NCBI GenBank assembly: GCA_046233115.1
Contig: JBJXHM010000002.1
Span: 62,001 to 126,000 of the forward strand
Origin: JACOMY01 sp046233115
GTDB taxonomy: Bacteria > Pseudomonadota > Alphaproteobacteria > Kiloniellales > JACOMY01
Length of the DNA: 64,000 bases
Reading direction: 5' to 3'
Below the pieces are notes generated by a model. The model was not told the origin of the DNA. It saw nothing but the letters and a program-made list of their open reading frames with translations, and did no database searches. Position numbers and translations under genes: made by a program. Each line of letters opens with the position of its first letter. Positions within the stretch are counted from its first letter, which is position 1. Below are positions 51,375 to 60,073 of the stretch, piece after piece.

Positions 51375-52991
51375 ATGAGCGGCACGAGTGGTACTGAGAC
51401 CTGCGGGGAGGCCCTGGTCGCCCTGCTGGAGCGCTACGGCATCGACACGGTCTTCGGCATTCCCGGCGTGCACACCCTGGCGCTCTACCGAGGCCTGGCC
51501 AAGAGCGGCATCCGCCACGTCCTGGTGCGCCACGAGCAGGGCGCCTCTTTCGCCGCCGACGGCTACGCGCGGGCCAGCGGCAAGCCCGGCGTCTGCTGCA
51601 TCATCACCGGGCCGGGGGTGACCAACGCCGCCACCGGCATCGGACAGGCCTATTCCGACTCCATGCCGATGCTGGTGATCTCCTCGGTGAACGAGACCTG
51701 GACCCTGGGGCGCGGCACCGGCCGGCTGCACGAGATGCGCGACCAGCGCGGGCTGACCGCCGCCATCACCGGTTTCAGCGCCACCGCCAACACGCCCGAG
51801 CAGGTGCCGGGCCTGCTGGCCCGTGCCTACAGCCTCTTCTCCGGCGATCGGCCGCGTCCGGTTCACATCGAGATCCCGATCGACGTGCTGGAGGCCGCCG
51901 TCGACGGCAACTGGCCGGCACGACCGGGCAGCGGCGAGCGCCCGGCCGATCCGCAGCGCCTGGAGCAGGCCCTGGACCTGCTGGTGAATGCCGAGCGCCC
52001 GCTGATCCTGCTGGGCGGCGGTGCGGTCGGCGCCGAGGCCGAGGTGCGCCAGCTTGCCGAGGCGCTGCAGGCGCCGGTGCTATCCACCGTGGCCGCCAAG
52101 GGCGTGCTGCCCGACAGCCACCCGCTGGCCGGCGGTGCCGCCCTGTCCCATGGCGTCGGACGCGCCTGCGCCGCCGAGGCCGACTGCGTGCTGATCCTGG
52201 GCTCGGAGTTGGCCGAGACCGACCTCTGGGCCGACGAATTCGAGCTGCCGGGCAGGCTGATCCGGGTCGACCTGGACCCCGAGCGCCTGAACGACGGCTA
52301 TGCCGCCGAGGTTACCATCCTGGCCCACGTCCGCCCCACCGTGGCGGCGCTGGCCGAGGCGACCGCCGGTGCCCCGCGCAGCACCACGGCCGGCTGGGGC
52401 GCGGAGCGGGTCGCCCGCCTGCGCGAGGCCGTGGCCGCCGCCGCCTCGCCGCTGACCCGCCGGCACAACGAGGTGCTGAGCCGCCTGCGCCAGGCCCTGC
52501 CCGACAACGGCATGGTGCTGACCGACATGACCCAGATCGCCTATTCCGGCAACGTCACCTTCCCGGTGGAGAAGCCGCGGAGCTGGGTCCATCCCATGGG
52601 CTACGGCACCCTGGGCTACGCCTTCCCAGCAGCGCTGGGGGCCAAGCTGGCCGCGCCCGAGCGGCCGGTGGTGGCGCTGGTCGGCGACGGCGGCTTCCTC
52701 TACACCCTGCAGGAGCTGGCGACCGCGGTGGAAGAGCAGATCCCGGTGGTGATCCTGCTGTGGAACAACGACAGCCTGGCGCAGATCCGCGACGGGATGG
52801 TCGAGCGCGGCATCCAGCAGATCGCCGTCACCCCGCGCAACCCGGATTTCCAGGCCCTGGCCCGCGCCTTTGGCCTCAAGACGGCCAAGGCCGAGAGCCT
52901 CGATCAGCTCCCTGGCCTGCTCGAACAGGCCCTGGGGCATAACGGCCCCTTCCTCTTGGAGGTCCCGGACTCTATCGTGCCCAAGGCCTGA
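51375..52991 (+). CDS. ThDP-dependent decarboxylase, AruI-like (5-guanidino-2-oxopentanoate decarboxylase)
   Basis: 538 aa in the acetolactate-synthase superfamily. The N-terminus FGIPGVHTLALYRGL, HEQGASFAADGYARASGKPG and GRLHEMRDQRG resembles AruI of the arginine transaminase pathway. The catalytic Glu is in RHEQG; the ThDP-Mg motif runs from GDGGFLYTLQEL to LWNND. The AruH transaminase is not nearby, so the substrate could be another 2-oxo acid. AGGAGCGAAGC precedes the ATG. It follows the SDR/NTF2 pair by 106 bp on the same strand. Confidence 0.85.
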   Translation: MSGTSGTETCGEALVALLERYGIDTVFGIPGVHTLALYRGLAKSGIRHVLVRHEQGASFAADGYARASGKPGVCCIITGPGVTNAATGIGQAYSDSMPMLVISSVNETWTLGRGTGRLHEMRDQRGLTAAITGFSATANTPEQVPGLLARAYSLFSGDRPRPVHIEIPIDVLEAAVDGNWPARPGSGERPADPQRLEQALDLLVNAERPLILLGGGAVGAEAEVRQLAEALQAPVLSTVAAKGVLPDSHPLAGGAALSHGVGRACAAEADCVLILGSELAETDLWADEFELPGRLIRVDLDPERLNDGYAAEVTILAHVRPTVAALAEATAGAPRSTTAGWGAERVARLREAVAAAASPLTRRHNEVLSRLRQALPDNGMVLTDMTQIAYSGNVTFPVEKPRSWVHPMGYGTLGYAFPAALGAKLAAPERPVVALVGDGGFLYTLQELATAVEEQIPVVILLWNNDSLAQIRDGMVERGIQQIAVTPRNPDFQALARAFGLKTAKAESLDQLPGLLEQALGHNGPFLLEVPDSIVPKA

Positions 52992-53032
52992 CCGGCCGAA
53001 CCGGATACCAGCTAGCGGACAAGATCAAGCCC

Positions 53033-53419
53033 ATGCGCGCCCTGCTTTCCCCTCTCTTCGCCCTCCTTCTCCTCCTGGTGCCGGTCGCGGCCGCACAGGC
53101 CAGCGATGCCGATCTGCTGGTCGGAACCTGGGAGTTCCAGGACGGATCCGGCCGGATCGACGTCCGCACCTTCTCCGCCGCGAAGGACTACATGCAGACC
53201 ACCCGCAACGGCGAGGACGTGATCCTCTCGATCGACGGCAGCTACGCGCTGGACGGCGATTCCCTGGTGATCAGCGTCGACAGCGTGACGCCCCAGACCC
53301 AGGAGATCGGCGAGACCATCAGCTTCGGCCTGATCGCGGTCGACACCAAGACCCTGGTGCTCGACAGCGACGGCAACCAGCTGACTGGCAGCCGCCTGAG
53401 CCCGGCGCCCAGCAACTGA
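53033..53419 (+). CDS. Small periplasmic protein, lipocalin-like
   Basis: 128 aa with a signal peptide (MRALLSPLFALLLLLVPVAA, cleavage near AQASDA). The mature part opens LLVGTWEFQDGSGRIDV, a WTxG-like beginning of lipocalin-type domains, followed by predicted beta strands (VILSIDGSYALDGDSLVI). No firm family. It stands alone and is followed by a strong terminator. Confidence 0.6.
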   Translation: MRALLSPLFALLLLLVPVAAAQASDADLLVGTWEFQDGSGRIDVRTFSAAKDYMQTTRNGEDVILSIDGSYALDGDSLVISVDSVTPQTQEIGETISFGLIAVDTKTLVLDSDGNQLTGSRLSPAPSN

Positions 53420-53453
53420 CCTGCCGCAGGCAGCGGTAGAAACGAAACCGACA

Positions 53454-53491
53454 GGGGGGGGACGGGCCGCTACGCCGGACGTCCCCCTTTT
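53454..53491 (+). terminator. Intrinsic terminator
   Basis: GGGGGAC (53457-53463) pairs with GTCCCCC (53481-53487), with a T4 run directly after. It lies 35-70 bp after the small periplasmic gene and ahead of the patatin gene, separating the two transcripts. Confidence 0.7.
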
Positions 53492-53579
53492 GCCGTTCCG
53501 CAATAGTGACGCGCCCTCTCGACGCTGCACCGCACAAAGCATAGGATCGCCCGGACGGTTTGGCCCAGGGAGCGAGATC

Positions 53580-54746
53580 ATGCGCAACGTCGACGCCGAA
53601 AAGGCCAAGCACCTGGTCACCGCCTGCAAGCATGCGCGGACCAAGTACGGGGCCGTGGTGCTGGTCCTCCAGGGTGGCGGCGCCCTCGGCTCCTACCAGG
53701 CCGGCGTGCACGACGTCATGGCCTCGGCAGGGCTGCACCCGGACTGGGTCTCCGGCATCTCCATCGGTGCGATCAACTGCGCGCTCATCGCCGGCAACCC
53801 ACCGGAGAAACGCGCCGACCGGCTGCGCGAGTTCTGGTTCCGCGTCACCGACCGCTTCCAGTGGCCCTTCGTCGCCCATGGCGACGACATGCGCGGCTTC
53901 ATGAACAAGCTCTCCTCCTTCTCCTCGGTCATGCTGGGCCAGCCAGGTTTCTTCGAGCCGCGCTTTCCCAACCCCTGGTTCCAGCCGCAGGGCTCGATGG
54001 AGGCGATCAGCTACTACGACACCGCGCCCTTGAAGGAGACCCTGCTGGAGCTGGTGGACTTCGACCTGCTGAACCACGGGCCGGTGCGCCTCAGCGTCGG
54101 CGCGGTCAACGTGATGAGCGGCAATTTCGTCTACTTCGACAACCGCCAGCGCACCATCGGCCCAGAGCACATCATGGCCTCCGGCGCGCTGCCGCCGGGC
54201 TTCCCGCCGGTCGAGATCGAGGGCGAGCTCTACTGGGACGGCGGCCTGGTCTCCAACACCCCGCTCAGCTACGTGCTGCGCTCGGCTCCCGAGCTCTCCA
54301 CCCTGATCTTCCAGGTCGACCTCTTCAGCAGCCGGGGCGCCAGGCCGCGCAACCTCACCGAGGTGGCCGAACGGCAGAAGGACATCCAGTATTCCAGCCG
54401 CACGCGGCTCAACACGGACCTCTTCCGCGAGGTCCATCGCTTGCGCGCAGCGCTCGGCGACCTGCTGGACAAGCTGCCGGAGGAGGCAAGCGAGGACCCG
54501 GCGGTCAAGGCAATGCAGAAGCTGCGCGCCACCTCGCTGGTGAACATCATCCACCTGGTCTATCAGCGCCAGAGCTATGACACCGACAACAAGGACTACG
54601 AGTTCTCCCGCAACACAATGCTCGACCACTGGAAGATGGGCGAGCACGACATGATCCGCACCCTGCGGCACATGGACTGGCTGGAGCCGCCCGATCCGGC
54701 CGACGGCGTGAAGACCCACGACATCCACTTCGACGCCACCGACTGA
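53580..54746 (+). CDS. Patatin-like phospholipase with DUF3734
   Basis: 388 aa. Oxyanion loop LQGGGALGSYQAGV, nucleophile elbow SGISIGAIN (GxSxG) and catalytic Asp in YWDGGLVSNTPL form the patatin Ser-Asp dyad. The C-terminal segment (about 290-388, SSRTRLNTDLFREVHRLRAA and DYEFSRNTMLDHW) is DUF3734. Cytoplasmic or membrane-associated lipase or depolymerase. ATG 53580 was chosen. In related bacteria this gene often sits with acetoacetate decarboxylase and 3-hydroxybutyrate dehydrogenase, pointing to PHB or ketone-body metabolism; only the decarboxylase is here. Confidence 0.88.
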   Translation: MRNVDAEKAKHLVTACKHARTKYGAVVLVLQGGGALGSYQAGVHDVMASAGLHPDWVSGISIGAINCALIAGNPPEKRADRLREFWFRVTDRFQWPFVAHGDDMRGFMNKLSSFSSVMLGQPGFFEPRFPNPWFQPQGSMEAISYYDTAPLKETLLELVDFDLLNHGPVRLSVGAVNVMSGNFVYFDNRQRTIGPEHIMASGALPPGFPPVEIEGELYWDGGLVSNTPLSYVLRSAPELSTLIFQVDLFSSRGARPRNLTEVAERQKDIQYSSRTRLNTDLFREVHRLRAALGDLLDKLPEEASEDPAVKAMQKLRATSLVNIIHLVYQRQSYDTDNKDYEFSRNTMLDHWKMGEHDMIRTLRHMDWLEPPDPADGVKTHDIHFDATD

Positions 54747-54779
54747 CCCCGGGACTGCCCCCGGGACTGCCCCCGGGAC
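54747..54779 (+). repeat. 12-bp tandem repeat after the patatin stop
   Basis: The unit CCCCGGGACTGC recurs with 12-bp period from 54747 to 54779 (two full copies and a partial third), starting at the base after the stop codon. Each unit contains the palindrome CCCCGGG. Confidence 0.8.
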
Positions 54780-54865
54780 CGACTGCGGCGACGCCCGGCA
54801 GGGCCGCCCGCGCCCGACCTGGTTGAAGTACCCTTTCCCTTTTTCGAACGAAGAGGAGGTCTGTC

Positions 54866-55603
54866 ATGACCGAGGACGAGGTTCGCCAGAACGCCTTTGC
54901 CATGCCGCTCACCAGCCCGGCCTATCCCTGCGGTCCCTACCGCTTCACCAACCGGGAATTCATGATCATCAGCTATCGCAGCGATCCGGAGATCCTGGAG
55001 AAGGTGGTGCCCGCCCCCTTGAAGCTGCGCGAGCCGGTGGTGCACTACGAGTTCATCCGCATGCCCGATTCCAACGGTTTCGGCGACTACACCGAGACCG
55101 GGCAGGTGATCCCGGTGACCTTCGAGGGCCAGGCCGGCAGCTACGTCCACTCCATGTACCTGGACGACGAGCCGCCGATCGCCGGCGGGCGCGAGCTCTG
55201 GGGCTTCCCCAAGAAGTTCGCCCACCCGACCCTGGCGGTGCACAAGGAGACCCTGGTCGGCACCCTGGACTTCGGCCCCTTGCGCGTGGTCAACGCCACC
55301 ATGGGCTACAAGCACAAGGACCTCGACCTGGACGAGGTGGCGAAGAGCCTGACCGCGCCGAACTTCCTGTTGAAGATCGTCCCGCACGTCGATGCCAGCC
55401 CGCGGATCTGCGAGATCGTGCGCTACTACATGGTCGACATCACGGTGAAGGGCGCCTGGAGCGGCCCGGCCGCGATCGAGCTGTTCCAGCATGCCCTGGC
55501 CCCAGTGGCGGAGCTTCCGGTGCGCGAGGTGATCGGCGCCAAGCACATCCTGTCCGACCTGACCCTGGGCCTGGGCGAGGTGGTCTACGACTACCTGGCG
55601 TAG
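54866..55603 (+). CDS. Acetoacetate decarboxylase family enzyme
   Basis: 245 aa. The catalytic Schiff-base Lys is the first Lys of GRELWGFPKKFAHP (Lys116), as in clostridial Adc (ELWGFPKK). PVTFEGQAGSYVHSMYLDDE and the C-terminal LILDLTLGLG-like segment also fit. It converts acetoacetate to acetone and CO2. GAAGAGGAGGTCTGTC precedes ATG 54866. It follows the patatin gene by about 120 bp and is probably functionally paired with it. Confidence 0.88.
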   Translation: MTEDEVRQNAFAMPLTSPAYPCGPYRFTNREFMIISYRSDPEILEKVVPAPLKLREPVVHYEFIRMPDSNGFGDYTETGQVIPVTFEGQAGSYVHSMYLDDEPPIAGGRELWGFPKKFAHPTLAVHKETLVGTLDFGPLRVVNATMGYKHKDLDLDEVAKSLTAPNFLLKIVPHVDASPRICEIVRYYMVDITVKGAWSGPAAIELFQHALAPVAELPVREVIGAKHILSDLTLGLGEVVYDYLA

Positions 55604-55691
55604 CCGCCCCGATGGCAGGCCGGGGTGGCACCCGGCCTTGCTAGGGTTTCAAAGGGTGCAACAATAGTCGTTTTTTCTTCAAGCTTAGAGC

Positions 55692-55772
55692 GGTCCTTCG
55701 GTCAAGCCGAAGGACGACAAACTTAAGAAAGCTACACTATATTGTCGTCCTTCGGCTTGACCGAAGGACCAC
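55692..55772. repeat. REPIN-like pair of inverted REP palindromes
   Basis: 55692-55719 (starting GGTCCTTCGGTCAAGCCGAA) and 55743-55772 (starting TGTCGTCCTTCGGCTTGACC) are near-perfect inverted copies separated by a 23-bp AT-rich spacer. Same family and layout as 7101-7180, and again between convergent genes (acetoacetate decarboxylase and the GST). Confidence 0.85.
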
Positions 55773-55867
55773 TTAACGCCTCTCGTGCGAGAGAATTTTT
55801 AAAGAGAGACGCCGCATGCAAGGATTCGCATCAACTTCAATTTACAAGAAAGCCAGGTAGTTACCCT

Positions 55868-56854
55868 TCACCCCGCGGAAAACCGCGCCCGATCATGCGC
55901 CGCCTCGAAATCCAGCAGCGGCCCGAGCGGGACGATGCCGGTCGGGTTCACCGTCTTGTGGCTGCAGTAGTAGTGCTGCTTGATGTGATCGAAGTGCACC
56001 GTCTCGCGCACGCCCGGCCACTGATAGAGTTCGCGTGTGAAGGCCCAGAGGTTGGGAAAGTCGATCAGCCGCTTCAGGTTGCACTTGAAGTGCCCGACAT
56101 AGACGGCGTCGAAACGGACCAGGGTGGTGAAGAGGCGCCAGTCTGCCTCGGTCAGCCGCTCGCCCATCAGGTAGCGTTGGCCGGCCAGGCGCGCCTCCAG
56201 CCAGTCCAGGGTCTCGAACAGCGGGCTGACCGCCGCCTCGTAGGCCACCTGGGTGGTGGCGAAGCCAGCCTTGTAGACGCCGTTGTTGACCGTGTCGTAG
56301 ATCCGCGCGTTCACCGGCTCGATCGCCGCGTGCAGATCCTCAGGGTAGTAGTCGCCCGGCGCCGCGCCGACACCGTCGAAGGCGGCGTTCAGCATGCGGA
56401 TGATTTCCGAGGACTCGTTGCTGACGATGGTACCCTGCGCCTTGTCCCAGAGCACCGGCACCGTGACCCGGCCGCTGTAGTCGGGCTTGGCGGCGGTATA
56501 GAGCTGATGCAGGCAGCGCGCGCCCAGGATCTGATCGGGCAGCACGCCCGCGCCCGGCTCGAAGATCCAGCCCTCCTCGCCCATGAACCAGTTGACCACA
56601 GAGTGGGTGATCATCTGCTCCAGGCCCTTCAGCCGCCGGAAGATCATGGTGCGGTGCGCCCAGGGACAGGCGTGGCTGACGTAGAGGTGATAGCGGCCCG
56701 GTTCCGCCTTGAAGCCGCCCACGCCGCTGGGGCCCGGGCTACCGTCGGCCGTGACCCAGTTGCGAAAGGCGCTGGCCGAGCGCTCGAAGCTGCCTCCGGT
56801 CGACTTGGTGTCGTACCAGACGTCCTGCCACTTGCCCTCGACCAGCAGTCCCAT
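55868..56854 (-). CDS. Glutathionyl-hydroquinone reductase (omega-type GST)
   Basis: 328 aa, Xi-class glutathione transferase. The N-terminal thioredoxin domain has the active-site Cys in SHACPWAHRTMI; VPVLWDKAQGTIVSNESSEI is the glutathione-binding segment; the helical C-terminal domain has YLMGERLTEADWRLF. Such enzymes reduce glutathionyl-hydroquinones and reactive quinone adducts. It is last in a same-strand series after YceI, cytochrome b561 and YceI (27 bp after the second YceI gene), suggesting shared control in redox or quinone stress. Confidence 0.92.
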   Translation of the reverse strand: MGLLVEGKWQDVWYDTKSTGGSFERSASAFRNWVTADGSPGPSGVGGFKAEPGRYHLYVSHACPWAHRTMIFRRLKGLEQMITHSVVNWFMGEEGWIFEPGAGVLPDQILGARCLHQLYTAAKPDYSGRVTVPVLWDKAQGTIVSNESSEIIRMLNAAFDGVGAAPGDYYPEDLHAAIEPVNARIYDTVNNGVYKAGFATTQVAYEAAVSPLFETLDWLEARLAGQRYLMGERLTEADWRLFTTLVRFDAVYVGHFKCNLKRLIDFPNLWAFTRELYQWPGVRETVHFDHIKQHYYCSHKTVNPTGIVPLGPLLDFEAAHDRARFSAG

Positions 56855-56881
56855 AGCCAGGCTCCCCCTCTTCCCTTGGCG

Positions 56882-57448
56882 TCAGTGCGCCGAAGGATGG
56901 GCCACCAGCTTGATGGTGACCGGGATCTCCAGCGAGACCCAGCTTCCCTGCGGGTCGGACTCGGCACCCAAGCCGAAGTCGAGCCGCTGCAAGGTGACGG
57001 TGGCATCGGCCGCCGCCTTGGTCTCGTCCGCCTTGAAGGTGAGCGCGACCGGGGCGCTGTTCTCGCGGATCGTTAAGGTACCCTTCAGGGTGTAACCGCC
57101 GGCACCGTCCGGCTCGGCGCCCATGGCCTCGAAACGAGCCTGCGGAAAGCTCTCGACGTTGAACCAGTCGGCGCCGGTCAGGGTGCCGTCGTAGAGATCG
57201 GTCCCGGTCTTGGCGGAGGCGGTCTCAACGGTGACCAGGACCACCGCGTTCTGCGGCGCCTCCGGGTCGAACTCGATGTTGGCGGTCCAGTCCTCGAAGC
57301 GGCCCTCGAAGGGGCTGCCGGCGTGAACGCCGGAGAAGACGATGGCGCTCTCGGCCTTGTCCACACCCCAGGACTTGGCGGCGGCGCCCGAGGCTGCGGC
57401 CAGCGGGACCAAGGTGAGCGCGATCAGGGACAGAAGCAGGCGACGCAT
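56882..57448 (-). CDS. YceI-family periplasmic protein (second copy)
   Basis: 188 aa with signal peptide (MRRLLLSLIALTLVPLAAAS, cleavage near GAAAKS). SAIVFSGVHAGSPFEGRFEDW and LTIRENSAPVALTF fit the YceI lipocalin fold that binds isoprenoid quinone-like lipids. Start ATG 57448. It is more divergent from classic YceI than the copy at 58113. It lies between cytochrome b561 and the GST genes. Confidence 0.82.
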   Translation of the reverse strand: MRRLLLSLIALTLVPLAAASGAAAKSWGVDKAESAIVFSGVHAGSPFEGRFEDWTANIEFDPEAPQNAVVLVTVETASAKTGTDLYDGTLTGADWFNVESFPQARFEAMGAEPDGAGGYTLKGTLTIRENSAPVALTFKADETKAAADATVTLQRLDFGLGAESDPQGSWVSLEIPVTIKLVAHPSAH

Positions 57449-57492
57449 TGCGGTTGGTTCCTTGTCGATAACCTGGGTTGAGCCTCGGCGCG

Positions 57493-58080
57493 TCAAGCGG
57501 TGCGCCGCAGGAAGGGCAGCATGCGCGAGAGGACGTCGTCGCGGTCGATCGTGTGATGCTTCAGGGCCGCCCCCACGTGCAGCAGCAGGAGGGCGATGGT
57601 CAGGTAGGCCAGCAGCTCATGCGCCTCGCCACCGAACGATTCCAGCGCTGCCTTGGTGTCGGCGGCCAAGCTGCCGAAGGGCAGGTGCGGCCACTCGAAG
57701 AGGCCCCAGTAGAGGGTCGGCAGGCCCAGCTTGCTGGCCGAGACCAGGACCCAGCCGGTGAGCGGCAGCGCGATCATGATCGTGTAGAAGAGGACATGGG
57801 TCGCCTTTGCGGCGAAGCGCTCCCAGCCGGTCATCCCAGCCGGCAGCTCCGGCGCACGATGGGTCAGCCGCCAGACCAGCCGCAACAGGCTGAGGATCAG
57901 CACCGTCAGGCCCAGCGACTTGTGCCACTGGTAAACCTGGAAGGCGAGCATCTGGGTCGCCTGCTCGGTCAGCGCATCCACCATCCACAGCCCGCTGACG
58001 AGCTGCAGGATGATGGCGAGCGCGATGAGCCAGTGCAGCGCGATCGCTACGGAACTGTAGCCTTGTGTCACCTGGCTCAT
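57493..58080 (-). CDS. Cytochrome b561 family membrane protein
   Basis: 195 aa with four membrane helices carrying heme-ligating His: ALHWLIALAI (helix 1), QWHKSLGL (start of helix 2), THVLFYTIMIALPLTG (helix 3) and HELLAYLTIALLLLHVG (helix 4). CybB-type proteins oxidise quinol, some using superoxide. It is flanked on both sides by YceI genes on the same strand, a common association in which YceI may supply or bind quinone. Confidence 0.9.
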   Translation of the reverse strand: MSQVTQGYSSVAIALHWLIALAIILQLVSGLWMVDALTEQATQMLAFQVYQWHKSLGLTVLILSLLRLVWRLTHRAPELPAGMTGWERFAAKATHVLFYTIMIALPLTGWVLVSASKLGLPTLYWGLFEWPHLPFGSLAADTKAALESFGGEAHELLAYLTIALLLLHVGAALKHHTIDRDDVLSRMLPFLRRTA

Positions 58081-58112
58081 CGCCGCTCTCCTTTTGGGTC
58101 AGGGTTAGCCAG

Positions 58113-58760
58113 CTACTTCTGCTGGATGAACTCGGCCTCGATGATGAGGCGGACCTCGTCGCCGACCGCCGGGACCATGGTCGCCATGCCGAACTCGGAG
58201 CGCTTGATCGTGCCGGTGGCGGAAATGCCGAGCGCGCCGGCGTCGACGAAGGGGTGCTTGGGCATGGCTCCGTTCAGGGTGACGTCCAGGGTCACCGGCT
58301 TGGTCACCCCACGGAAGGTGAGGTCACCCTCGACCGTGCCGCTGTTCGGACCGGTGCGGGTCATCTTCGTCGAGGTGAAGACGATCTCGGGATAGGTGCC
58401 GGCATCGAACCAGGCCGGCTCCATGGTCAGCTCCTTGTCGAAGTCCTTGACCTCGGGATTGGGGAAGTCAGTGCGCAGCGACAGGGGATCGACCTCGACC
58501 ACCAGGGTCGAATTCTCGGGCTTCTCGGAATCCAGCACCAGGGTCGCGTTCATCCCAGTGAAGCGAGCGGTGAAGTTGGACAGCCCCATGTGGCTCACCT
58601 TGAAGTGCAGGGAGGTGTGGCTGCGGTCCATGACGTAGGTGCCCGAGGGCGCGGGAAGCGGATCGCCGATCTTGGCGAGCTCCGCCGAGGCGGGGCCGGT
58701 GAAGGCAAGGCCCGCGACGGTGAGGACTGCGGCCACGGCCGCGACTTTGGTAAGGCGCAT
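58113..58760 (-). CDS. YceI-family periplasmic protein (first copy)
   Basis: 215 aa with signal peptide (VAAVAAVLTVAGLAFTGPAS, cleavage near ASAELA). Core motifs YVMDRSHTSLHFKVSHMGLS, VVEVDPLSLRTDFP, FDAGTYPEIVFTSTKMT and VEGDLTFRGVTKPV are classic YceI. It likely binds polyisoprenoid lipid in the periplasm. ATG 58760 follows AAAGGAG. It is first of the YceI-b561-YceI-GST series. The longer in-frame upstream extension lacks similarity. Confidence 0.92.
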   Translation of the reverse strand: MRLTKVAAVAAVLTVAGLAFTGPASAELAKIGDPLPAPSGTYVMDRSHTSLHFKVSHMGLSNFTARFTGMNATLVLDSEKPENSTLVVEVDPLSLRTDFPNPEVKDFDKELTMEPAWFDAGTYPEIVFTSTKMTRTGPNSGTVEGDLTFRGVTKPVTLDVTLNGAMPKHPFVDAGALGISATGTIKRSEFGMATMVPAVGDEVRLIIEAEFIQQK

Positions 58761-59110
58761 TACAAGAAACTCCTTTGCCAAGCGCTGGTCGAATGGCCCG
58801 CCGGTCCACCAGAGGAACAGCCGGCAGAGCCGGGTCATACGGCCTGCGCTCACCCACCACGGGCCAGCGTCCAAGCACGCAGGACGCCAGGTAAGGGGCC
58901 CATTGCGGAGAGACAATGCGGGGGATAGCGAACAGAGAGTTTCAAATATGGAACAATAACGACTTTACGCGCGGCCTCAAGCTCGCGACCGCAGCACAGC
59001 GCGGGTTTCGCGACGGAAGACAGGGCAGAGGCGCCGGCCGGGACAGTGCCCGGCTCAGGTCACGCAGCTTCACAACTGCGAGAGTAGGGCAAGGGGCTGG
59101 ATGACGGTTT
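58761..59110. other. 350-bp intergenic stretch upstream of the YceI series
   Basis: No gene is supported. It should contain the promoter for the leftward YceI series; a relatively AT-rich stretch at about 58935-58970 is the best candidate. The right half is GC-rich and ends just past the stop of the SDR gene. No palindrome or repeat of the families seen elsewhere was found. Confidence 0.4.
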
Positions 59111-59875
59111 CTAGATATGCTCGCTGTGGCCATCGACCGCCAGGGCTTGGCCGTTGATCGCGGTACCGGCCGGGGTCGCCAGGTAGAGCACGGTGCCGGC
59201 GACCTCCTCGGCGGTCACGAAGCGCTGCAGCGAGGAGGCCGAGGCGTAGTTCGCGCGCACCGCCGCCTCGCTCTGACCGGTCTTGGCGGCCTCGGCGGCG
59301 ATCACCCGGTCCATGCGCGGCCCCTCGACGGCGCCCGGACAGATCGCGTTCACCCGGATGCCCTCCGGTCCCAGCTCCATCGCCATGCTCTTGGTCAATC
59401 CGATAATACCCCACTTCGCGGTGGCATAGGGCGTGCGGCGCGGATAGCCCATGAGGCCCGCGGTCGAGGAGAAGTTCACGATGGCCCCGCCGCCGGCCGC
59501 ACGCAGCAGCGGGATCGCCGCCCGGCTGCAGAGGAAGGTGGCATCGAGATTGACCCGCAGGCAGGCCTGCCAGTCGGCCAGCTCCAGGTCCTCCAGCAGG
59601 CCGGTCGGACCGGCGATGCCGGCGCAGTTCACCAGCACGTCCAGCCCGCCCAGCGCCTCTTCGGCGGCGGCGAAGAGGCCGGCGACCGAGGCCTCGTCGC
59701 TGACGTCGGCCGCGAAGCGCCCCCAGTCATCCGGCACTGCCGCCAGCGCCGTCTCGTCCAGGTCGCAGACGAAGATCCTGGCGCCCTGGGCGGCGAAGGT
59801 GCGGCCGATGGCCAGGCCGATGCCGCCGGCACCGGCGGTGATCACGACCCGAAGGCCGGAGGGAAGCTGCAGCAT
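59111..59875 (-). CDS. SDR family oxidoreductase
   Basis: 254 aa classical short-chain dehydrogenase: ITAGAGGIGLAIGRTFAAQG (cofactor), VCDLDE (NAD-preferring Asp), LVNCAGIAGPTG, Ser in NFSSTAGLMG and the catalytic YATAKWG. The C-terminal INGQALAVDGH is normal. Substrate unassigned; 3-oxoacyl or sugar alcohol oxidation are options. It is divergent from the TAXI transporter genes, so the transported acid could be its substrate, but that is inference. Confidence 0.85.
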   Translation of the reverse strand: MLQLPSGLRVVITAGAGGIGLAIGRTFAAQGARIFVCDLDETALAAVPDDWGRFAADVSDEASVAGLFAAAEEALGGLDVLVNCAGIAGPTGLLEDLELADWQACLRVNLDATFLCSRAAIPLLRAAGGGAIVNFSSTAGLMGYPRRTPYATAKWGIIGLTKSMAMELGPEGIRVNAICPGAVEGPRMDRVIAAEAAKTGQSEAAVRANYASASSLQRFVTAEEVAGTVLYLATPAGTAINGQALAVDGHSEHI

Positions 59876-60073
59876 GGACGGACTCCTCGGACGTTGTGCG
59901 CTCGCTCTAGCTTCCTGATTCCAAAGCATAAGCGCGTCGCGAACACCTTCATTCGCCGAGCAACCGCTCTAGCAGCTTGTGGCGGGGAACGCAGCAAGAC
60001 TTTGCGGACTTGCACTCTGCGTGCCGAGCGGCCTCAATGGCGCCCGGAAACAACAGACCATAGGACGCAAATC

